The notes under the pieces: model-generated
The model's input: the letters and a program-made list of their open reading frames with translations, nothing else
Database searches by the model: none
What the model was told of the DNA's origin: nothing
In this document: positions 58,262 to 64,000 of the stretch, piece after piece
Layout: every line of letters starts with the position of its first letter
Position numbering within the stretch: the stretch's first letter is position 1
Source of the DNA: Pterois miles
Taxonomy: Eukaryota > Chordata > Actinopteri > Perciformes > Scorpaenidae
Reading direction: 5' to 3'
NCBI GenBank assembly: GCA_947000775.1
Contig: CAMQGK010000171.1
Coordinates: 2,025,501-2,089,500 of the forward strand
DNA: 64,000 nucleotides
Translations under genes and position numbers: made by a program

Positions 58262-61200
58262 CTGCGAGGGAAGAAAGAAAGAAACAGTTAAACCCAAGAA
58301 ATCACCTGCAAACATGTTCCACCTCTGAACATATTGGATATAAAACGCCTGCTTTGACATAACAGATCAGACATTTTAAAGCTGGAACATGCTTTTAAAA
58401 TTCATGAGCTTCTCCAGTATCACGCCATATGTGACTCAGCGGATTTACTCTATGGCTGCAATAAAAAAAAAAAAAAAAAATTTTACATTGACACACCATG
58501 TAACTATATTAGGCTGCTGTAGGTTAAAAAAATGATAATTTTATCACCATTTTTTAACTTAAGTTTTTTTCATGTAAATTTAAGATTCAATAATCTCACA
58601 AATTTGTGAGTTTTATTTTTGTAAATTTAACACTTTTGTGTTTTTGTAAATTTAAAACTACAAAATGCTAAGTTATTATACAGAATTTAATTTGATTAAA
58701 CTGCACAATAACAAAGATATTCATCCACTAAATGTTGTTCTTTTATTGTTTTCATCAATGGAAAAAAAAAAAGACTATTTAGTTCAGATACATTATTTAC
58801 TTTAATTTGTTTTATTTATTATTTTTATATATTGTGTCTGTATCTTTATGTCTGTTGTTGCTTTGATTGTGATGATTTAAGTTAATTGCGTGAATAACTT
58901 ATGGTCTATATTTTCTCTTAACATTAATCAAACACTTAAATGCTGGGAGTCTTCAAGTGCATGCATACATCTGTGTTTATGCATGTACTACACAGTACAT
59001 GTGTCCACGCCCTGCTTTTGTTTCATCATATGCATTTACTTTTTGTTAAAAATTAAGGTGCTCATGTTTTTTGTGCGCTTATGCAACTGGACCATATCTG
59101 ATATGGAGCAGCCTCTAAGTCTGCCCTGTTTTGATTATTTAAATCCTGCCGTCTCATAACCTAATGATTGATCAGAGTGTATTGAGCTCGTGATTCACTC
59201 ACTCGACCCCTGTGACTGGGGGCGTCTTGGGTTGGGCGTACACTCTTGCTCTGATAAAAGACAGGAGGAGAGGGGTGAGAAGAGGTATTTTCTCCTTGCA
59301 TGGCTGCTGGTAATCTCACAGCAGATCTTAGAGCCATATGCTCGATCCACTGAGTATTCCTGACAGTAAAAAGTAAAACGCTGCCCTGATGACTGAAACT
59401 ACAGGTAAGTTTTAAATTATGACTTTCCGTTGCCTCACATTTTGTAAAGACAGTGACGAACCTGAGGTGTTGTGTTGCTATGAGTCATTCACCGTCGTCT
59501 GTATGTATTCACAGGTTCAAACTGCCATCCAGACTCCTGATGATGTTCATCTAGAGCCTTGTGACTCTGACTGTGAAGATCCAGATTTTGTGGCTTTATA
59601 ACAGCAATGGCCCTGATCCTCAACCTCCTAGCGCTGATCTTGGTGGAGTCCACCATGGGAGCTCCACGGGTTGTGAAAGCACCAGATGCAAGAGTAGATG
59701 ATGTCAATATCTTTCTGACTATGGCATGGCAGGTAGCCAGCCACATTCGCCCTAACTCCAGCTGTTACGTCTGTGGCCTGATGCCCTACACAGCTGGAGA
59801 AGGTTTACCTCTGATGGCATTACCTGCCTCCGACTGTGACACCTGCCACCTGATGCATATTCCCTTATCTCAGTCCTATTCTCACCCTGACTGCTCCAGA
59901 CTCTCTAAAATGAGACCACTCAACTGTTCTAGAGGACATGGAAACTGCTACAGATGCCTCAAAACCCCCAAACCTGTCCCCATACTGCTCATCCCTCAGA
60001 AGTTCACCTGGTGTCTCCAAAATGACGGCGAGACACCTGTAGGACATTCGGACTGCCTTCGTACATTCAAATGGGACCCGAGACAAACCAATATTGAATT
60101 TAACCCTCTGGATTCAGCACCGCAGCACTGTTTAGAAACAGCAGGTCAGGCTCGCTTCAGCGCTCTGGCTCACCGCACCGCAAGCTGCTCCATCTCCTCT
60201 CCTGTGGGGATGTACTGGGTATGTGGAAACCTCGCATACCCGCATCTTCCCGTGGATTACAACGGACGCTGCGGATTGGCGTACGTCATCCCAGCTATGA
60301 GAGTGGCTCACTCCCTGCCAAAGAAACCTCTGAAACGGGAACGACGTGGACTTTCAGACATCTTTGGGACTCATCATCAATCAAGTTTCAAGAACGTGCT
60401 CGGCCCCCTTCTTCCTTTTTACGGAGTTATGTCCGCGTTGGATCAAATCGCTGACCTGTCCCATGCAATAGAGGTTATAGCTAATGAAACCGGTAAGGCT
60501 CTCATGCTTCTGTCGAGCGAACTCGCCTCTGTCAGACTCCTAGCTCTGCAAAACAGAGCAGCTCTGGATTTTCTTTTGGCAGCCCAAGGAGGGACTTGTG
60601 CTGTTATTGGTTCTGAGTGTTGCACCTTTGTGCCTGAATATAACGCTACGATTGGTGATATAATTAACCACCTTCATGACACTGCTCACTCTGTTCATCA
60701 GGACAGTAGTTCTTTATTTGATTGGCTGAAAGCTGCTTTTGGTTTAACTAGTTATCGTTTTATTGAAGTGCTGATTATTTTAATTGCTTTCATTGTATTA
60801 CTGTCTTTCTTTACATCATGTGTGAAAAAGTTCATCTTCAATGTAAGTTAAGTACAACTCTTGATCCTCTGGCACTAGCATTTTCCTTTTAACGTTGCCA
60901 CTTACTAATCCTTGTTATGTGTCGTCTCTCTCTTATATTTGCCTCTCAGTAGCTCCCAAAGTGTGGTCCACAGACCCCCAGTGGTCCTTGAAGGGGTCAA
61001 GGGGTCTCCAGCAAAAAGGGGAATGACTTATTTTCACTATAATTCCATTCATAAGTGACACATTGACAGAATGTATGACTACAGATGTGACTCCTTTCAT
61101 TTGACACGATCGCTGTGGCGGTAAAGCTGCCTCGCACCAGCAGAAAGGGGGGGGGACTTTTATTCTCCTCTGCTGTTTCCTGTACTAGCTGCAGTGTACA

Positions 61201-63549
61201 ACAACAGCCACCAGATGGCACATCTGAGCGGTCAACACTGCAACAGCTGTGATAGAAGCTGATTCCTGCATTTCTGCTCTTCATACAGGACAGTAGGGAA
61301 CTTAATGTGGGGGCAACTCTGTATCCTTAAAAATAATAATAATAATTCATAATATTAATTAGAAGTAATAATGAGTTCATTTTATTAATATAATTAATGT
61401 AATAATGTTGAGATAAATATAAGAATAATTTATGTTTTAATGAAATATTTTTTGACATGAATATAATTAAGAACATACAAAACGAATGCCTAAAAGGATC
61501 TGTCTCCTATTTCCACAGTGGAACCGTTGTGCTACAGTGAGGTTTGGTCCTTAGTAAGGTAGCTCTCCCCTGCAAGCTGGCTGCAATAGAGGTTGATGTT
61601 TAAGTTTCGTTGTTGTAGCCTATAGTGATGGTCATGAATACTGAATCAAGTGAAGACTACTAGAGATGGATGTTTCTGTGTTAATGTGGCCGATGAGGTG
61701 TGCAATAATATCTGTTTGTTTCTACATTATGCTTACAGCTATTGGATATGCTAACGGGCTAGCTAACAGCTAATATGTTAACAGATTTAATGTTATGATT
61801 ATGATAGTCCCTACTGTATTTATTGTTTATTGCTTTTGGTCATAGGCTACATAAAATCTCTCAAATAATAACAATATCAGATGGGGGACCCTGGGACGAA
61901 ATCTTAAATGGGAGTCATGGTCTATTTTGTGTCAGTTTAGGCGTCCTTAACATGAAAAAAATTGCAAACCACTGGTTTAGATTATATTAAAACTGTAACA
62001 ATGTACTTCAAAACACATAGTCTCTAACATTGTTTTATCAGCTTAATACTTAATGGCTTTTCCGAATTTTTTGAGCATTGCATATAAACATGATTTTGAA
62101 CAGATGACATGATTTAGAAGTCTGTTTTGGGTCTCAGAGACCTCAGCTGTAAAACATAAATACAACAGATGAATAAATACAACAGATTTTGAATTGCTCT
62201 ATATCTGTGACTGGTGTTGACAGAACATTTTACACCACACAACCCGTCTGTTATTGATGTTTTGTGACAATTTGTTGTAACAGACAAAGAAACTTTGACC
62301 CAAATAGACCCCAAACTCAAGTAATAAATAATAAAACATTATCTATATCCTTATTTATTGTAATAGCGGAGGTTCTTCACCTTCTCCCAAGGTGCATGGA
62401 GAAGTGAAAAAGTCTGAGGAGGTCAAAACTCCAGCAACACTTGTATTATACTGTATAAAATAACTTTACATTACAACCAGTGCGACAACCTTTTAATAAT
62501 AAAAGAGACAAAGGAAAGAAAAAATTGGCAGGAAAAACCAGATTAAAACTGCAATTAGGGCTGTCACAATTAATGCGATAATAACATGATAACGCAAATT
62601 TAGTTTCAATGCCACAAACTTTTTAACGCAGTAACGCAACTTGCGATTTTGAGGTTGTAACAGGCTCAGTTTTAAAGAGAGTGGAGATGCCTGTATCATA
62701 TGAAACTTGAAAACCTAGGGAATCCATTCACAAAGATAAAGATCCCTCACTTTATAATTACTAAGCCCACCAGTCATTGTGTGTCTCACCTTGTCTGGGT
62801 GGACGACCAGGACTGCTTTGCGGTAGACCTTCTTGACCTGTTCTGGAGTAACCAGGTCAGCCATGCCCACAGGCTTCCAGCGCGTCTCTCCCTCCCACAG
62901 CACGGTGTGCATGGTGGACAGCAGGGCACGGATGTTACGCTCCTTCCCCTCGATCCAGTCCAGAATCTGGGTCACAAACAGGAGAGGGTAGAGAGGGGGA
63001 GCCATTAGCCAGTGATGACCAGATTTGGAACAATTATTAGCAGGAATGCGTTCAGTGATTGTTGGCTCTGGTAAAGTGTTTTTAAAGGAGCAATTAGAGG
63101 AACCAGAGTTCGGTCATGGGAGACCTACATCGGTTGCTTCGTTAATTCTGAAATATACAAAACAGCTTCAACACTCAGTGGGTTCTGAGTACACTATGTT
63201 ACTTTTGGAAATCACTGAATTGCTTCTATTGTGCTTCACTGATAAACAGGTGACAAAAACCCAGTGAACTAACGTCAAACTATAATTCTACTCAGATGTA
63301 GTGATGCAAGACTCATGGGACAGCATATAAACTACAAACCACTCCTTATTTTCTTCACAGATGTTACTCAATATCACATGGGAAAAAAAAAATCCCCTGC
63401 CTTTATTTTCTCAGGGTCCATCTCTTTGGCCATCTCCTCCTTCCTCATCTCAGCTATAGTCCTGGGCCCTTTCTTCTCTTTGGTCCCTGCAAAGCCCTGA
63501 CCCGACAGCAGGTCGTCAAAGTTGGCATGCGAGGCTTTGGGCTTAGAGC
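58160..63549 (-). CDS. dnajc6: Auxilin (DNAJ homologue C6), last three coding exons
   Basis: Auxilin recruits Hsc70 to clathrin-coated vesicles and stimulates its ATPase to strip the clathrin coat. Coding segments are 63549-63401, 62966-62790 and 58261-58160 (minus), 141 residues plus stop. The first contains a DLL motif (clathrin-box-like, NFDDLLSGQGF) and a charged linker; the second is most of the J domain ending in the HPD motif (VVHPDK); the third gives NDAWSEFE and the terminal QKPLY. The J domain lies at the extreme C-terminus, as in auxilin and GAK. Linkage to lepr and the QKPLY end favour dnajc6 over gak. The PTEN-like domain and remaining exons lie right of the window. The intron between 63401 and 62966 starts with GC rather than GT, and the last intron holds an env gene on the other strand. 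Confidence 0.92.
59253..59260 (+). promoter_or_regulatory. TATA-like box upstream of the env leader
   Basis: GATAAAAG, with a GC-rich element (gggggcg) about 35 bases upstream, sits roughly 130 bases before the leader donor. A start about 30 bases downstream would give a first exon of about 120 bases. Weak evidence: one short motif in a plausible place. Confidence 0.3.
59389..59606 (+). other. Spliced 5' leader of the env gene (exon 1 end, 110-bp intron, exon 2 start)
   Basis: A strong donor, actacag|GTAAGT, lies at 59404/59405 and an acceptor, tgtattcacag, ends at 59514, defining a 110-bp intron 92 bases before the env ATG. Exon 1 includes an ATG at 59389. Across the splice it reads 13 codons and stops at 59538-59540, so it would act as an upstream ORF, not as an N-terminal extension. 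Retroviral env is normally expressed from a spliced message; here splicing is local and compact. The sites are seen in sequence; their use is inferred. Confidence 0.5.
59607..60851 (+). CDS. Intact endogenous retroviral envelope (env) gene, 414 codons
   Basis: A complete ORF with no frameshift or stop. Visible in order: hydrophobic leader (about residues 2-13); surface subunit with a CYVC (CxxC) motif at 53-56 and about 20 cysteines; a furin-type site RERR at 244-247; a moderately hydrophobic fusion-peptide-like stretch at about 264-278; a heptad-type region; an immunosuppressive-domain-like segment at about 314-331; CX6CC (C331, C338, C339); a membrane anchor at about 385-403 and a tail of about 10 residues. 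N-glycosylation sequons lie at about 50, 106, 293 and 346. CxxC plus CX6CC is the signature of covalently linked gamma-type Envs. It lies inside the last intron of dnajc6 on the opposite strand, without recognisable gag, pol or LTRs. The surface subunit (about 247 residues) is short beside typical gammaretroviral ones. Long ORF survival suggests host use. It may be the env locus published as percomORF, recalled from memory and not verified. Confidence 0.93.
   Translation: MALILNLLALILVESTMGAPRVVKAPDARVDDVNIFLTMAWQVASHIRPNSSCYVCGLMPYTAGEGLPLMALPASDCDTCHLMHIPLSQSYSHPDCSRLSKMRPLNCSRGHGNCYRCLKTPKPVPILLIPQKFTWCLQNDGETPVGHSDCLRTFKWDPRQTNIEFNPLDSAPQHCLETAGQARFSALAHRTASCSISSPVGMYWVCGNLAYPHLPVDYNGRCGLAYVIPAMRVAHSLPKKPLKRERRGLSDIFGTHHQSSFKNVLGPLLPFYGVMSALDQIADLSHAIEVIANETGKALMLLSSELASVRLLALQNRAALDFLLAAQGGTCAVIGSECCTFVPEYNATIGDIINHLHDTAHSVHQDSSSLFDWLKAAFGLTSYRFIEVLIILIAFIVLLSFFTSCVKKFIFNVS
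60955..61980. mobile_element. Possible hAT-like non-autonomous element just 3' of env
   Basis: The left end agctcccaaagtgtggtcca and the reverse complement of the right end (ctaaaccagtggtttgcaat) resemble the diverged cagtggttctcaaac-type termini of hAT relatives. The interior is AT-rich with no ORF of note. Confidence 0.3.
62553..62735 (+). mobile_element. MITE family B, 5' fragment in the last dnajc6 intron
   Basis: Opens attagggctgtcacaattaa, then repeats of aacgcagtaacgcaac, ggttgtaacaggctcag and tcatatgaaacttgaaaacc, then breaks off just before the J-domain exon. Confidence 0.5.
62790..62966 (-). CDS. dnajc6: dnajc6 exon, J domain with HPD
   Basis: A 177-bp exon (59 codons, phase 0 at both ends), acceptor gtttgtgacccag and donor GTGAGA. 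It begins ILDWIEGKERNIRALLSTMH and ends AVLVVHPDK. HPD is the invariant J-domain tripeptide that activates Hsp70. The helix ahead of it (EQVKKVYRKA) is the positively charged Hsc70 contact helix. Confidence 0.95.
63401..63549 (-). CDS. dnajc6: dnajc6 exon, clathrin-binding DLL motif and linker
   Basis: A 149-bp exon, phase 1 in and 0 out. The acceptor is ctctctactag. It encodes SKPKASHANFDDLLSGQGF and then a lysine/glutamate-rich stretch ending EMDPEKIK. The reading frame must stop being exonic after AAG at 63401, because the following bases encode an unrelated run. The intron there begins GCAGGG, a GC donor. Confidence 0.88.
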
Positions 63550-63724
63550 CTAGTAGAGAGGGATGCAAACACAAGACAGAAAACATACCGTTTTTTAAAG
63601 CTGTTTTAAGCCACTTATTGTCCTGAGTGATAGATCCATTCCCACTAAAGAATGAATCTGCCTAGTGCTTTATGTAACAGGGACAATACAGATAGACATT
63701 GTTATGCAGAAAGGAGTAATGCAA

Positions 63725-64000
63725 CAGATTAGGGCATAACATGTTAACGCAAATTCATTTTAATGCCTCTAACTTCTTTAACGCATTAATGCTATTGATC
63801 TTTTGGAGGGTGTAGCGGGCTGAGTTTTGAAGCTAGTGAGTGCGAGTGAAGATACTGGTATCATAGGAAACTACAAAACATAAGCCATGTCATACTAGCT
63901 TGTCACAAAGGAGGCTAAAAAATGCTCCAAACTTGTGTTAAATTTTGGTGAGGAAAAACTGACATGGCCATTTTCAAAGGGGTACCTTGACCTCTGATCT
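63725..64000 (+). mobile_element. MITE family B, copy truncated by the window end
   Basis: Contains taacgcaaattcatttta, ctttaacgcattaatgctat, gtgtagcgggctgagttttg, catgtcatactagcttgtca and aaggggtaccttgacctctg, then runs off the window. It lies in the dnajc6 intron upstream of the exon at 63549. Confidence 0.55.

Noticed and set aside
59419..59601. 60-codon ORF just upstream of env, ending six bases before its ATG
   Set aside because: Most of it lies in the proposed leader intron, and spliced exon 1 enters exon 2 in a different frame. An alternative start cannot be fully excluded.

Overview
The window reads as teleost nuclear DNA: AT-rich, intron-dominated, full of short non-autonomous transposons, tRNA-derived SINEs and long (CA)n, (GA)n and (TCTA)n tracts. 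Two host genes are recognisable, both on the minus strand. An intact retroviral-type envelope ORF on the plus strand, together with the dnajc6-lepr linkage, suggests a spiny-rayed (percomorph-type) fish. No species can be named from sequence alone.

Left third (1-21,950, minus strand): the 5' part of the leptin receptor gene lepr. I trace a GC-rich non-coding first exon (about 21,602-21,900), a 58-bp non-coding second exon (17,120-17,177), a start-codon exon (14,585-14,640) and five further coding exons (12,083-12,301; 7,618-7,747; 6,996-7,186; 4,904-5,052; 2,653-2,794). Their phases join without error into about 291 residues: signal peptide, cysteine-rich N-terminal part, and the first fibronectin-type cytokine receptor module with a WSEWS motif. 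The Ig, second receptor, transmembrane and JAK-binding parts must lie left of position 1.

Middle (22,000-58,150): about 36 kb with no convincing host coding exon. It holds SINEs, MITE families in several copies, two foldback elements, a decayed three-exon pseudogene, a minisatellite field, microsatellites, and two patches of homopolymeric G/C (47.3 kb and 51.1-51.6 kb) that look like assembly or read artefacts. leprot, which lies between DNAJC6 and LEPR in mammals, was not found here.

Right end (58,160-64,000): the last three coding exons of dnajc6 (auxilin), encoding the J domain with its HPD motif and the C-terminus. The upstream intron appears to use a GC donor. The 4.5-kb last intron carries, on the opposite strand, a complete 414-codon retroviral envelope gene (59,607-60,851) with its own spliced leader exon and a TATA-like box. 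No gag, pol or LTR is recognisable beside it. This is the strongest candidate for an exciting element: an apparently domesticated env, possibly the conserved spiny-rayed-fish env locus published as percomORF, nested antisense in dnajc6.

The two host genes are neighbours by conserved linkage, not by pathway: lepr is a type I cytokine receptor for leptin, and dnajc6 is the Hsc70 co-chaperone that uncoats clathrin vesicles. Most of the rest is transposon-derived.
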